Shown: positions 1 to 8,488 of the stretch, one piece after another
Position numbering within the stretch: the first letter of the stretch is position 1
Layout of the letters: each line of letters begins with the position of its first letter
Assembly (NCBI GenBank): GCA_028867785.1
Contig: JAGWFS010000006.1
Coordinates: 62,001 to 126,000, forward strand
DNA from: Nitrososphaerota archaeon
Lineage (GTDB): Archaea > Thermoproteota > Nitrososphaeria > Nitrososphaerales > Nitrosopumilaceae
DNA: 64,000 nt
Direction of reading: 5' to 3'
Notes under the pieces: generated by a model
The model's input: only the letters and a program-made list of their open reading frames with translations
What the model was told of the DNA's origin: nothing
Database searches by the model: none
Program-made: the position numbers and the translations under genes

Positions 1-372
1 ATGTTCAGACAAGAAGGAATTCATGTTCTTTAGAATAGCATCCAATCCGTCTGTATTCACGTTTTGTTTTGATAATGCATCCTTTGCACGAACAAAATCA
101 TCATAAATCGATAAAAATTTCAAAATCATGCCGTCAGTAATAGAGTTTACCTTGTTTTGAACATCTAGTTCGTTTCTTTTCTTTAAATTTTCAAAATCCG
201 CAAGTAAATATTGTATTTTTTTTTCTTGCGAGATAGTTTTTCCCCTTTCTTTTTCTAATTCATTTTTCAGCTCTTGAGTATTTTTGGTTTCTTGTTCCTC
301 GGTTTCTGCCGTCATGCCTTCTTCATGCAAGGATTTTCCCTCGGTTTCATTTTTGTTATCATCGCTAGACAA
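1..372 (-). CDS. grpE: GrpE nucleotide exchange factor, partial (3' end off window)
   Basis: GrpE releases ADP from DnaK (Hsp70) in the cytosolic chaperone cycle. The visible 124 residues are the N-terminal part: a charged, disordered lead rich in Glu/Lys, a long coiled-coil helix, then the family signature around 'ADFENLKKR' and 'FLSIYDDFVRAKDAL', which matches the GrpE dimerisation helices. The rest of the protein, including the beta domain that touches DnaK, lies beyond the left edge. The start is chosen as TTG at 370-372; the frame stays open for about a dozen codons upstream but has no ATG. A TATA-like element on the minus strand at about 398-407 sits 26-35 bases upstream, suggesting a nearly leaderless mRNA. 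dnaK/dnaJ probably follow outside the window. Confidence 0.85.
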   Translation of the reverse strand, partial: MSSDDNKNETEGKSLHEEGMTAETEEQETKNTQELKNELEKERGKTISQEKKIQYLLADFENLKKRNELDVQNKVNSITDGMILKFLSIYDDFVRAKDALSKQNVNTDGLDAILKNMNSFLSEH

Positions 373-395
373 ATCTAAACACCCTTTATTGCATA

Positions 396-411
396 CCTTT
401 ATTATAATATC
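396..411 (-). promoter_or_regulatory. TATA box (box A) for grpE
   Basis: Reading the minus strand, an AT run containing ATTATAATAAAGG lies about 26-38 bases before the grpE TTG start, the spacing expected for an archaeal box A with a very short leader. It overlaps the stop codon of the next upstream gene (402-404). Confidence 0.4.
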
Positions 412-1535
412 TCACACAAAGGGTTGGTTTTTATTATTATCACATCGGAATCTTTTCCATTTTTGACAACCTTGTCGTAGTCAATTTTTGAGCATGCAAC
501 TATGATGGTGGTTTTATCACTATGGAAAAGATCAAGACCTAGTACCTCTTGGACCTCTACATCTCCTATATAGTCACGCAGTTTTGTAACAAGAGAATTC
601 AACATGTCAACCTTGTCCCCACGCATCTCATAGGAATCCTGCGTCCAGACTAGAACTACCCTGGTCCTGCTTGCCTTGAGCTCGTTCTTTTTCAGCGTGG
701 ATCTAATCTCATCAATAAGTCTCTTGACATAACCTTCTATTCCCTTGATGCTACCGTTTACAAGATACATCATAGTGCCGGCACCCTCGACAGACGTACC
801 AAGCGATCTCAGATCATACAAGCCATTTGTCATGTCATCTAGAAACAAATCCTTGTAGTCTGTAAATACAAGATCATTTCGCGTAGCTGGATCTTGTGCA
901 AATTTGCAAACTTCAAGTATGCTTGCCAGACTCGAAAATTGTGTCAGAACTTTTATTGCATGAATGATTTCAGAAGAAGGCATGGAGACAAATTTTTTCG
1001 TCTTTTTCTCCACTTCTAACAGCTTGCCGAGTTTGTCGTCGGCCTTGCCATTAAAGGAACCAACAATTTCTGGAACGTATCCTTTTGAAAGAGGATAATA
1101 AAAGTATGATATTCCTTTTCCCATCTCGAGTCCTACAATATGTTCCAAAAGGGATATGGTTTCATTGTTGCCTCCAATACCAGTGGGAAGATTGTAAATG
1201 ACTGACCCGCCCTTTTTCATTGGAGATGTGGCATCTTTGAATTTAGAGTGAATTTCCATCTTTGCTTCCTGGCCGGTTTTTCTAATCCTTGGAGCAAAGA
1301 AGAGATACTCTGCGTGAGATATGGCCACGTCAATTGGTTCCACTCCAAGCAATGGCTCATCCTCTTTTAATGATGTAACATTTGGGTATGTCTTGGCAAT
1401 TTCAGCCTTGAGAGAAATTGCCATGTGAGCCGATTCGTCCACAATGAAGACATCTGCTCCCTTTATTGCCATTTGGCATGCGATTGAGTATCCTTCTGTA
1501 CTAAGTCCATAAACAACAACTTTTGTGGCAGCCAA
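402..1535 (-). CDS. Rossmann-fold NAD(P)-binding protein of unknown function
   Basis: A 377-residue protein starting with a beta strand and the turn 'VVVYGLSTEGYSIACQMA', a slightly degenerate G-x-G-x-x-G dinucleotide-binding loop, followed by an acidic strand end ('VFIVDES'). This order resembles the N-terminal domain of UDP-sugar or 6-phosphogluconate-type dehydrogenases. The middle holds 'NLPTGIGGNNETISLLEHI' and a helical region as in their C-terminal domains. I cannot assign a substrate. The gene lies just upstream of grpE on the same strand, with only about 30 bases between, but grpE seems to have its own TATA box. Its start ATG at 1535 faces the start of a divergent gene across a shared palindromic TATA element. 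Confidence 0.75.
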   Translation of the reverse strand: MAATKVVVYGLSTEGYSIACQMAIKGADVFIVDESAHMAISLKAEIAKTYPNVTSLKEDEPLLGVEPIDVAISHAEYLFFAPRIRKTGQEAKMEIHSKFKDATSPMKKGGSVIYNLPTGIGGNNETISLLEHIVGLEMGKGISYFYYPLSKGYVPEIVGSFNGKADDKLGKLLEVEKKTKKFVSMPSSEIIHAIKVLTQFSSLASILEVCKFAQDPATRNDLVFTDYKDLFLDDMTNGLYDLRSLGTSVEGAGTMMYLVNGSIKGIEGYVKRLIDEIRSTLKKNELKASRTRVVLVWTQDSYEMRGDKVDMLNSLVTKLRDYIGDVEVQEVLGLDLFHSDKTTIIVACSKIDYDKVVKNGKDSDVIIIKTNPLCEIL

Positions 1536-1581
1536 ATCATGCGAACTTAAGAGTGTAGGCTAAGAAAAACTTTGCCTACCA

Positions 1582-1592
1582 TACTTTAAAAG
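1582..1592. promoter_or_regulatory. Bidirectional TATA element
   Basis: The sequence TACTTTAAAAGG / CCTTTTAAAGTA reads as an archaeal box A on both strands. It lies between two divergent genes, about 50 bases from the minus-strand start at 1535 and upstream of the plus-strand gene. It also argues that the far upstream TTG at 1599 cannot be the plus-strand start, since that is too close to the box. Confidence 0.35.
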
Positions 1593-1652
1593 GTCTTTTT
1601 GGAGAAAATAAGTCAGTTTTTTAAAGTTTGGAACTTAAATGAATGTCATATT

Positions 1653-2168
1653 TTGAAGACACTACATCTTTCAATGATAATTGCAATGAGTGTAACAATC
1701 ACAATATTATCATCCTTCTTGTTATTATCTAGAGCAAATGAAAACATTATTTCTATAATACCGTTATTTCAATCAACTCTTAGGTATGGTTATAAGACAT
1801 ATGACCTAGCCCTATTTTCAAACGAGATTAATCAACCAGTTACTTTTGATGGAGTGACATTTGTTTATGAAGGAAATGCAACAATTCATGATGGTCACTG
1901 CAACACACCGTATTATGACCACACTCATCAGTCTCCGACAATGAACTTTAAAGTAACACTGCGAAATGGCACTACCATAAACGAAGATATGTGTTGGCCT
2001 CCTAATTACAATGGTTTTTGCCATACAGGATCGCATGGAGGAATAAGTTGTGATCCTCCACTGCGGTATAATATTGGATGGTTTGATGCCAATAAAACAG
2101 CCGCTGTGGCTTGGTGTAATTCTGGCCATTGTCCTCTTGGCTCTACCTTATATTTGGCAGAAAAATAA
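1653..2168 (+). CDS. Membrane-anchored or secreted hypothetical protein
   Basis: About 171 residues from the TTG at 1653. The N-terminus reads M-K-T-L followed by a strongly hydrophobic stretch ('MIIAMSVTITILSSFLLLS'), a signal peptide or anchor; the rest is polar, Asn/Thr-rich and has several Cys and His residues ('HDGHCNTPYYDHTHQ', 'CNSGHC'), suggesting an extracytoplasmic domain that could be disulphide-bonded or bind metal. The frame also allows TTG at 1599 and ATG at 1674; 1599 lies only a few bases from the TATA element. I do not recognise the family. Confidence is moderate that the gene is real because the topology is coherent and the divergent promoter fits. Confidence 0.6.
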   Translation: MKTLHLSMIIAMSVTITILSSFLLLSRANENIISIIPLFQSTLRYGYKTYDLALFSNEINQPVTFDGVTFVYEGNATIHDGHCNTPYYDHTHQSPTMNFKVTLRNGTTINEDMCWPPNYNGFCHTGSHGGISCDPPLRYNIGWFDANKTAAVAWCNSGHCPLGSTLYLAEK

Positions 2169-2335
2169 TAGATTGAAAAATGAAAACATCGTTTAATAAC
2201 TTCCATTTTTAAACCACAAAAAACACCACTCCTTCCCGGCTTCACTATAATTCCTTCGTAGGTACGAGGATCATTCTTAGCCCGAAAAAGGCTATAAGTA
2301 AAACTTTTTCCACCCTCAAATTCTATCAGAAATGT

Positions 2336-3361
2336 TTGAAAATTTGGTTTGATATACTTACACCAAAACAATTGCTATTTTTTGGTCCAATGATGCAAAA
2401 ACTTGGTAAAAATCACAAAATACTCTGTACTTCTAGGAATTATAGCCAGGTAGTAGATCTTGCAAAGATAAAGCACGTCAATCTCTTACTGGCGGGAAAA
2501 CATGGGGGTTTGGAAAGGAAAGAGAAGCTCAGAGCCAGTACACAGAGAATTGATCGGTTAACTGATATTGTGTCCAAGTTTTTGCCCGATCTAGTTATCA
2601 GTTTCTGCTCTCCTGAAGCGTCAAGAGTTGCATTTGGTCTTGGCCTCAAACACATAGTTTTTTCTGATTCCCCACATGCAGAAGCCGTAATGAGGCTTGC
2701 ACTTCCATTTGCACAAAAGCTGCTTATTCCATGGATAATACCAAAGAAAGAATTTGTAAGATATGGAATTTCAAAAAATAACATAATTCAATACAGAGCA
2801 ATTGATGCTGCGGTAATTGTAAAAAACAAATCAGACGTCAAACCAGTTGATGTAGATAGACGGAAAAAAACCATAGTAATTAGACCTGAAGAATCAGCTG
2901 CGGCCTATGTTCTCGGGAAAACTAGTACTAGCAATAGCATAATTTATGAATTCAGCAAGGAGGCAAAAAAATACAATGTCATAGTTTTGGCAAGATACAA
3001 GCCTAAGATAGACAGTCTCAGAAAAGAATTTGGAGACAAGGTAAGGATTATGAATAAGGTTGTTGATGGAAAGTCTCTTCTTTCTATTACTGATCTTTTT
3101 GTAGGATCAGGGGGGACGATGACTGCAGAGGCTGCCTTGATGGGCGTCCCGACCATATCTTATAATGCAGTACCCAACCATGTAGAAAAATATCTAGTGA
3201 AAACAGGTCTAGCAAAAAGAGAAACGAATCCTAAAAGTATTATTCAGGCAGCCAGAAAAATGCTTGAGAAGGGTTCAACAGATAAAGAAAAGGCGAAAAA
3301 AATTTTGAATTCAATGGAAGATCCTTACTCAAAATTGATGCGTGCGATTAAGACTTTGTAG
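2336..3361 (+). CDS. DUF354 family protein (GT-B glycosyltransferase/epimerase-like fold)
   Basis: A 341-residue protein opening with 'MKIWFDILTPKQLLFFGPM', the typical start of DUF354, an archaeal family related to UDP-GlcNAc 2-epimerase and GT-B glycosyltransferases. Two Rossmann-like halves are visible: an N-terminal half with 'PDLVISFCSPEASRVAFGLG' and a C-terminal half with the nucleotide-sugar loop 'DLFVGSGGTMTAEAALMGVPTISYN', which is the family hallmark. A role in modifying surface glycans or lipids is likely, but the sugar is unknown. The start is TTG at 2336, supported by the family N-terminus. It converges on the MoaD-MoeB gene with only seven bases between stop codons. Confidence 0.85.
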   Translation: MKIWFDILTPKQLLFFGPMMQKLGKNHKILCTSRNYSQVVDLAKIKHVNLLLAGKHGGLERKEKLRASTQRIDRLTDIVSKFLPDLVISFCSPEASRVAFGLGLKHIVFSDSPHAEAVMRLALPFAQKLLIPWIIPKKEFVRYGISKNNIIQYRAIDAAVIVKNKSDVKPVDVDRRKKTIVIRPEESAAAYVLGKTSTSNSIIYEFSKEAKKYNVIVLARYKPKIDSLRKEFGDKVRIMNKVVDGKSLLSITDLFVGSGGTMTAEAALMGVPTISYNAVPNHVEKYLVKTGLAKRETNPKSIIQAARKMLEKGSTDKEKAKKILNSMEDPYSKLMRAIKTL

Positions 3362-3368
3362 AGTGCTT

Positions 3369-4685
3369 TCAGGTTTTTACCAGTATCTTGTATAGTGCGA
3401 CTGCCGAATCTTCGTCCTTTTCTCCTACAATAACTGCGGAGCCTCGCTTTAGAAAGCTTACAAAGATATCATTTGTAGACATGGAAAGGCCAAGATCTCC
3501 CTGATTTTGAACCTTGAATCCCTTTGTTGAAGCCGCGTTTGTGATTTTTGGCACGTCAATCTCAAACATCTTTGTAGGAGTAATTGAGAATGTTCTCTTT
3601 CCCCTGTTACGACCGCATAGCTCTTCAATTATCAATTCTTTCTGCGGCAATTCTTCCTTCTTGCCTTTTCCGCAGACGGAACATTCATCAACTTTCTTAA
3701 ATTCAGCAGTGTTGAAATCCAGGTTGTCTAAATCTATGTAGAGTAATTTGTTTGCCAGGGTAGGAGGTCGTTCAATCAATACCTTGACAGCTTCGGCAAC
3801 TTCAATTCCACCCACAATAGAGAGAATGGATGGATGTACCCCTTCTGTACTGCATGTTGGCATTGAGTCTTCATCAAGCGATGGGAAAATACAGTGATAG
3901 CAGGCAGTCTGGCCAGGTAAAATAGTGAACACTTGTCCTGAAACGCCAACCGCAGCCCCTGTTACAAATGGAATGTTTTTTTTCACACATGCTTTGTTGA
4001 GCGAGTATCTTGCGTTTACGCTATCAAGTGCATCAATTACCACATCGCAACCTTCTACTATATCCAGAGCAGTGTAGTCGTTTACTGACACAGGTAGTGC
4101 CTCAATTATCACTTCAGAGTTCATTTTTTTCAGTTTTTTTTCGGCGGCCTCTACTTTTACCTGTCCGACATCAGATTCATCAAACATGGTTTGTCTGTGC
4201 AGGTTTGAGAGTTCCACAACATCCCTGTCTACGATCCTTATTCTGCCAATACCCATGGCTACCAATCTGCTTACTATGGGATTACCAAGTCCTCCCACCC
4301 CTACGACACATGCTTTTTTGTGCCTGATCTTGAGTTGTCCTTCGTAGCCTATTTCTTCAAGCATGACTTGCCTGGAATATCGTTCGAGTTCTTTGCTAGA
4401 TAATTCAGAACCGCCTGCCACTGCTGGAAGTATGTAAATTTCATCGCCATCTTTTAGGGCAGTATCCATACCGCCTGAAAATCGCATGTTTTTACCATTC
4501 ACGTATATGTTGATGAGAGAACGGGGGGTACCATCTGGATTTAAGACTCTACGTTTGAATTCGTCCCCTAGCTGTTCCGAGATCTTGTTGAATGCCTCGT
4601 TGAGGGTAGCGGCTGAAATGTCAATTTTTTTTTCGCCTCCGCCCTTGTTTAGAACCGATGGTATAGTGAATTTGATGTTAGACAT
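3369..4685 (-). CDS. moeB: MoaD/ThiS-type sulfur carrier fused to an E1-like adenylyltransferase (MoeB/ThiF)
   Basis: A 438-residue fusion. Residues 1-92 form a MoaD-like beta-grasp domain ending in the diagnostic Gly-Gly (91-92), and the next residues begin an E1-like domain: 'ELERYSRQVML', the ATP-binding loop GVGGLG (129-134), the adenylate Asp 'DRDVVELSNLHRQ', catalytic-type Cys278 ('MPTCSTEGV') and zinc-binding CYHC (262-265) paired with CSVCG near 335. A further domain of about 95 residues follows and is not recognised. In the family the E1 adenylates the carrier's C-terminal Gly, which is later thiocarboxylated. Here the Gly-Gly is internal, so it would need cleavage, or act in another way. 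The ATG lies one base after the thrC stop, implying translational coupling with thrC. Confidence 0.85.
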   Translation of the reverse strand: MSNIKFTIPSVLNKGGGEKKIDISAATLNEAFNKISEQLGDEFKRRVLNPDGTPRSLINIYVNGKNMRFSGGMDTALKDGDEIYILPAVAGGSELSSKELERYSRQVMLEEIGYEGQLKIRHKKACVVGVGGLGNPIVSRLVAMGIGRIRIVDRDVVELSNLHRQTMFDESDVGQVKVEAAEKKLKKMNSEVIIEALPVSVNDYTALDIVEGCDVVIDALDSVNARYSLNKACVKKNIPFVTGAAVGVSGQVFTILPGQTACYHCIFPSLDEDSMPTCSTEGVHPSILSIVGGIEVAEAVKVLIERPPTLANKLLYIDLDNLDFNTAEFKKVDECSVCGKGKKEELPQKELIIEELCGRNRGKRTFSITPTKMFEIDVPKITNAASTKGFKVQNQGDLGLSMSTNDIFVSFLKRGSAVIVGEKDEDSAVALYKILVKT

Positions 4686-4686
4686 C

Positions 4687-5904
4687 TTATCTCACCAGTG
4701 CAGCAATCTTGGCTACATCTGCCTGCATGGTCTGGGGCTTGGATAATACTTCCATCATTACCTCGGTAGTCTTCAGACCGTTTCCTGTTACATAGCAGAC
4801 AACAGAGTCGTTTTTGTCAATCTTGCCTGCCTCTACCATCTTTTGTAGTACTGATATCGACACTCCTCCGGCAGGTTCTGTAAAGATTCCTTCGGTTTTT
4901 GCAAGCAGCAATATGGCATCTAAAATTTCCCGATTTGATGATTCTTCGGCATAGCCATTGTATTGTTTTAATCTTTTTAGTACGTATTGGCCGTCCCCAG
5001 GGTCTCCAATAGCAAGACTTTTTGCAATAGTATCAGGGTTCTCTACAGGTATGACGTCAGTCTTATTTTTCTTAAAGGCCTCGACTACTGGAGCACAACC
5101 CTGTGGTTGTGCTGCAATCATGTGCATGTTAGACACGTTGCTTACTAGAGATAATTTTTCAAGTTCTTCAAATCCCTTGCATATGGCATTTAGCATGGCC
5201 CCACTTCCTACCGGTACAATCAGCTGATCTGGCATCTTCCAGTCAAGTTGTTCTGCGACCTCAAAGGCTAGCGTTTTTGATCCTTCAACATAGTAGGAGC
5301 GCATGTTTATGTTTACAATTCCTATTCCTTTGCTATCCCCTATCTGGGCCGCAATTCTATTTGCGTCATCATAGGTTCCATCAACTGCTATGAAATTGGC
5401 TCCATAGGAAAGGGCTTGTGTAATTTTTGCGTGTTCTATGTCGCTTGGAGCAAAGATATAGCATGGAAAACCGCCTTTTGCAGCATGGGCGGCAGTAGCC
5501 GATGCAAGATTCCCAGTCGATGCGCAACCCACTGCAGAAAGACCAAATTCCTTGGCTTTTGAGATTGCGACTCCTGCAGGTCTGTCTTTGAATGAAAAAG
5601 TAGGATTTACAGAATCATTTTTTATGTACAAATTATTTAGGCCGAGTCTTTCGCCAAGCTTGTCTGCTTTGACAAGTGGTGTGAGTCCAGCCCCGATGCT
5701 CACTATGTTTGATTTTGATTCTATAGGCAAGAGCTCATGATATCGCCAGTAAGTATGCTCGCGATTTGCAAATGTATCTTTGTTTACAGTAGGAAAATCA
5801 TAGTTTACGTCAAGAGGACCAAAACACTCCTCACAGATGTACCTAAATGTAGGTGCGTATTCTTTTTTGCATTCCCTACATTGTAATGATTTTATCTTAG
5901 CCAA
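4687..5904 (-). CDS. thrC: Threonine synthase (PLP enzyme), first gene of a two-gene operon
   Basis: Converts O-phosphohomoserine to threonine with pyridoxal phosphate. The 405-residue protein begins with a zinc ribbon (two C-x2-C pairs in 'CRECKKEY...CEECFG'), typical of archaeal ThrC. Then come the substrate loop 'GAGLTPLVKADKLG', the PLP lysine in 'NPTFSFKDRPAGVAISKA', the 'CASTGNLASATAAHAA' loop and the phosphate-binding 'PVGSGAMLNAICKG'. Start is TTG at 5904. The downstream MoaD-MoeB fusion starts one base after its stop. Such a pairing of a PLP beta/gamma-replacement enzyme with a sulfur carrier leaves open that this protein also takes part in sulfur transfer, but by sequence it is a normal threonine synthase. 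Confidence 0.9.
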   Translation of the reverse strand: MAKIKSLQCRECKKEYAPTFRYICEECFGPLDVNYDFPTVNKDTFANREHTYWRYHELLPIESKSNIVSIGAGLTPLVKADKLGERLGLNNLYIKNDSVNPTFSFKDRPAGVAISKAKEFGLSAVGCASTGNLASATAAHAAKGGFPCYIFAPSDIEHAKITQALSYGANFIAVDGTYDDANRIAAQIGDSKGIGIVNINMRSYYVEGSKTLAFEVAEQLDWKMPDQLIVPVGSGAMLNAICKGFEELEKLSLVSNVSNMHMIAAQPQGCAPVVEAFKKNKTDVIPVENPDTIAKSLAIGDPGDGQYVLKRLKQYNGYAEESSNREILDAILLLAKTEGIFTEPAGGVSISVLQKMVEAGKIDKNDSVVCYVTGNGLKTTEVMMEVLSKPQTMQADVAKIAALVR

Positions 5905-5952
5905 GATAATTCTGACTTTGTAAGATGATACATAAAAAATCCTAATATTAAT

Positions 5953-5967
5953 TTAAGTACTACTTAA
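5953..5967. promoter_or_regulatory. 15-bp palindrome upstream of thrC
   Basis: TTAAGTA-C-TACTTAA is a perfect inverted repeat centred about 56 bases before the thrC start, in a 234-base AT-rich intergenic region. It is a possible operator for the thrC-moeB operon, but AT palindromes also arise by chance in such regions. Confidence 0.3.
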
Positions 5968-6138
5968 TTTTAATATCTGTCGAATTCAGTAAAAATTAAT
6001 GCAAATACACGAATTAACATGAAAAAGATCAGGACAAATGAGGTTCACAGTATTGAAAATTATTGTGATCTAGGAATTTTATGAATTTTTTACAATTAGA
6101 AGAGATATTAATGATACCGAAGAAACGTTAAACGAAAA

Positions 6139-6621
6139 TTGAAAAAGCCCAAGAGTGCAAAAAAGAAAAATGCTGCAGGTGCAATAATTGCAGTAATTGT
6201 GGTAATAGCTGTTTCAGTTGGCATCATCTATTTTTACAACCAAAAGTCTGATTCCCAATACACGCAGTGGGCTGTCACATCTGGACCATTTTCAATCAAT
6301 AACAGCACGTACAGACTAGGAGATTACGTATTCATGACAGTCACGGGCTTGAAACCAACCGACGTTGGCAAGATAGTAGTATTTGATCCAAAAGGTGGAA
6401 TGTTCACCCAAGCCGCATTTAACGGCACAATGAAGTCTGACTTTAATTATATGTTCAAACCAAACACAGAGAAAATAGAAAAACTGTGTACGCCTCAGGA
6501 CTTGGTTGGAAACTGGACGATAGATTTTCAGGGAACTCAGTACAGATCCATATCATTTCAAGTCATAAATAAATGGGTAGAGGGCGCACAGGCAGAAATA
6601 AAAGCAATAAATCCGTGCTAG
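6139..6621 (+). CDS. Membrane-anchored extracytoplasmic hypothetical protein
   Basis: A 160-residue protein from a TTG start: a short Lys-rich N-terminus ('KKPKSAKKKN'), one transmembrane helix ('AAGAIIAVIVVIAVSVGIIYF') and about 130 residues outside, predicted mostly beta ('GDYVFMTVTGLKPTDVGKIVVFDPKG', 'LVGNWTIDFQGTQYRSISF'). The organisation suggests a single Ig-like or CARDB-like extracellular domain on a type II anchor, similar to many thaumarchaeal surface proteins. Two Cys residues (one near the C-terminus) could form a disulphide. It converges on hisI, with stops one base apart. Function unknown. Confidence 0.75.
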   Translation: MKKPKSAKKKNAAGAIIAVIVVIAVSVGIIYFYNQKSDSQYTQWAVTSGPFSINNSTYRLGDYVFMTVTGLKPTDVGKIVVFDPKGGMFTQAAFNGTMKSDFNYMFKPNTEKIEKLCTPQDLVGNWTIDFQGTQYRSISFQVINKWVEGAQAEIKAINPC

Positions 6622-6622
6622 C

Positions 6623-6952
6623 CTATTTTTCCAGTTGGTGGTGGAAGCACACTCTATCACCTGTATGACATGCAGGGCCAGACGGCTCAACCAAGTATAT
6701 TATTGCATCAGAGTCACAGTCGACTAGGATTTCTCTTACTTTTTGTACGTTTCCAGATTCTTCTCCTTTCATCCACAGTTTATTTCTAGATCTGCTCCAA
6801 AACCAAGAGTTTCCTGTCTTTTGAGTGAGCTCAAGCGATTCTTTGTTTGCATAGGCCAGTGTTAGGACCTCTTTTGTGCTAACATCTTGAACTATTATTG
6901 GAACAAGACCGTCCCCTTTTGTAAAGTCAATGTCTGAAATCTTCATTTTCAT
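6623..6952 (-). CDS. hisI: Phosphoribosyl-AMP cyclohydrolase
   Basis: Opens the purine ring of phosphoribosyl-AMP in step 3 of histidine synthesis. The 109-residue protein is a single-domain HisI: '[22 protein letters not shown]' at the N-terminus, '[16 protein letters not shown]' in the middle, the metal-binding 'VDCDSDAI' and the C-terminal '[12 protein letters not shown]' signature with zinc-binding Cys. It is the last gene of the his operon, 19 bases after hisF. There is no HisE (pyrophosphohydrolase) domain fused to it and no hisE in the cluster, so step 2 must be encoded elsewhere. Confidence 0.95.
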   Translation of the reverse strand: MKMKISDIDFTKGDGLVPIIVQDVSTKEVLTLAYANKESLELTQKTGNSWFWSRSRNKLWMKGEESGNVQKVREILVDCDSDAIIYLVEPSGPACHTGDRVCFHHQLEK

Positions 6953-6971
6953 CTCATGTCATCTCTTTTTG

Positions 6972-7775
6972 CTATATTCTTACAGGTACGCCGTTTTCTT
7001 TAAGGTATTCCTTTACCCTGTCTACAGAGTGTGTCTTGTAGTGGAATATGGAGGCTGCAAGAGCCGCGTCCACATTGGTTTGCAAAAACACGTCAAGCAT
7101 GTGTTTTGGTTTGCCCGCCCCACCAGATGCAATGACTGGAATATTTACTGCGTTGACTATCTCCTTTGTAAGCTGGAGGTCGTATCCCTCCTTTGTGCCG
7201 TCCATGTCTATGCTTGTCAGCAAGATCTCCCCGGCGCCGCGTCTTTCTACTTCCTTTGCCCATTCTATAGCATCAAGTCCTGTCGGGGTTTTTCCGCCAT
7301 AGATGTATACTTCAAACCAGAATTTCTTAGAGTCTAAAGTAAAGATGTTCTTACCCTCTTTGATATCATAATTATGCTTTACATCCATTGCAACCACAAT
7401 GCATTGTTTGCCAAAAATTTCCATGAGTTTAGTGATTACATCAGGATTCTTTACAGCACCTGTGTTGATTGCAACCTTGTCTGCACCGCTGAGCAGTATA
7501 TCTCTTGCATCTTGAAGCGTCTTTACACCCCCACCTACCGTAAATGGAATATCAATCACCTGCGCCACTTTTTTTACTAGACTCTTGATGGTTTCCCGCT
7601 GCTGCTCTGAAGCAGTGATGTCAAGAAAGATTAGTTCGTCTGCACCTTCATTGCCATATTTTTCTGCAAGCAGAACAGGATCTCCTGCATCCTGTATTGA
7701 TTTAAAGTGCATTCCCTTGACAACTCTTCCATTGTCTACATCAAGACACGGTATGACACGCTTGGTCAGAGTCAA
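6972..7775 (-). CDS. hisF: Imidazole glycerol phosphate synthase, cyclase subunit
   Basis: With HisH it makes imidazole glycerol phosphate and AICAR from PRFAR and ammonia. The 267-residue (beta-alpha)8 barrel has all hallmarks: '[17 protein letters not shown]' with the first catalytic Asp, '[13 protein letters not shown]', '[12 protein letters not shown]', 'VAMDVK' with the second catalytic Asp and '[15 protein letters not shown]' binding phosphate. It overlaps the end of hisA by four bases. Length is normal for the family. Confidence 0.97.
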   Translation of the reverse strand: MTLTKRVIPCLDVDNGRVVKGMHFKSIQDAGDPVLLAEKYGNEGADELIFLDITASEQQRETIKSLVKKVAQVIDIPFTVGGGVKTLQDARDILLSGADKVAINTGAVKNPDVITKLMEIFGKQCIVVAMDVKHNYDIKEGKNIFTLDSKKFWFEVYIYGGKTPTGLDAIEWAKEVERRGAGEILLTSIDMDGTKEGYDLQLTKEIVNAVNIPVIASGGAGKPKHMLDVFLQTNVDAALAASIFHYKTHSVDRVKEYLKENGVPVRI

Positions 7776-8488
7776 GCTATTGCTTTGACCTCCTCAATTG
7801 TAATTTTTTTGTCATATAATGCCTTGCCAAGTATAACACCTGTGACACCTATTTGTTTTACATCTATCGTATCCTGTAGTTTGGAAATTCCTCCGCTTGC
7901 TATGATTCTTGCCCCCTTGATAGCACAGGCTCTTTTTAGGGAATCAAGATCAGGTCCGTTGAGAGTTCCGTCTCGGTCAACGCTTGTGATGAGAAATTCA
8001 GAAAACCCCAGACTCAGAAATTCCTCAATTCCTGAAATTAGGCTTATTCCGGTGTTTTCTTTCCAGCCGCTTACCACTATTTTGCCATTTAATTGGTCGG
8101 CTGATATCACAATTCTATTGCTACCGATCTTTTTTGATATTTTCTGCAAAGTATCCCTGTTTTTGAATGCCATAGTACCAAGCACTGCCTTTGGTGCAAA
8201 ATCAAGTACGTTTTCTACAATCTCTTCCGTACGAAGTCCCCCTGCAACCTCCACAGGGATTGAGATCTCCTCAACTACTTTTTTTATTGTTTTTAAGTTG
8301 GAACCGCTGCCCAAAGTTGCATCAAGGTCTACAACATGCAGCGTATCTGCTCCTGCCTTCTCCCATCGTTTGGCAATTTCCACAGGATCATTGCTGTAGA
8401 CGGTCTTATTTTTTGGATCACCTTTCACCAGACGCACTACTTTACCCTCCATGATGTCAATTGCAGGAATAACTTTCACTTTTTGCAC
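7772..8488 (-). CDS. hisA: ProFAR isomerase (HisA)
   Basis: Isomerises the aminoaldose ProFAR to the aminoketose PRFAR, step 4 of histidine synthesis. The 238-residue half-barrel-duplicated TIM barrel shows 'VIPAIDIMEGKVVRLVKGD' with the first catalytic Asp, 'IPVEVAGGLRTEE', 'LITSVDRDGTLNGPD' with the second catalytic Asp and 'IIASGGISKLQD'. Its start overlaps the 3' end of hisH by 13 bases and its end overlaps hisF by four, consistent with one translationally coupled operon. Confidence 0.97.
   Translation of the reverse strand: MQKVKVIPAIDIMEGKVVRLVKGDPKNKTVYSNDPVEIAKRWEKAGADTLHVVDLDATLGSGSNLKTIKKVVEEISIPVEVAGGLRTEEIVENVLDFAPKAVLGTMAFKNRDTLQKISKKIGSNRIVISADQLNGKIVVSGWKENTGISLISGIEEFLSLGFSEFLITSVDRDGTLNGPDLDSLKRACAIKGARIIASGGISKLQDTIDVKQIGVTGVILGKALYDKKITIEEVKAIA

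Noticed and set aside
1599-1652. TTG at 1599 as the start of the secreted-protein gene
   Set aside because: It is only a few bases from the TATA-like element and adds a stretch before an otherwise normal signal peptide.
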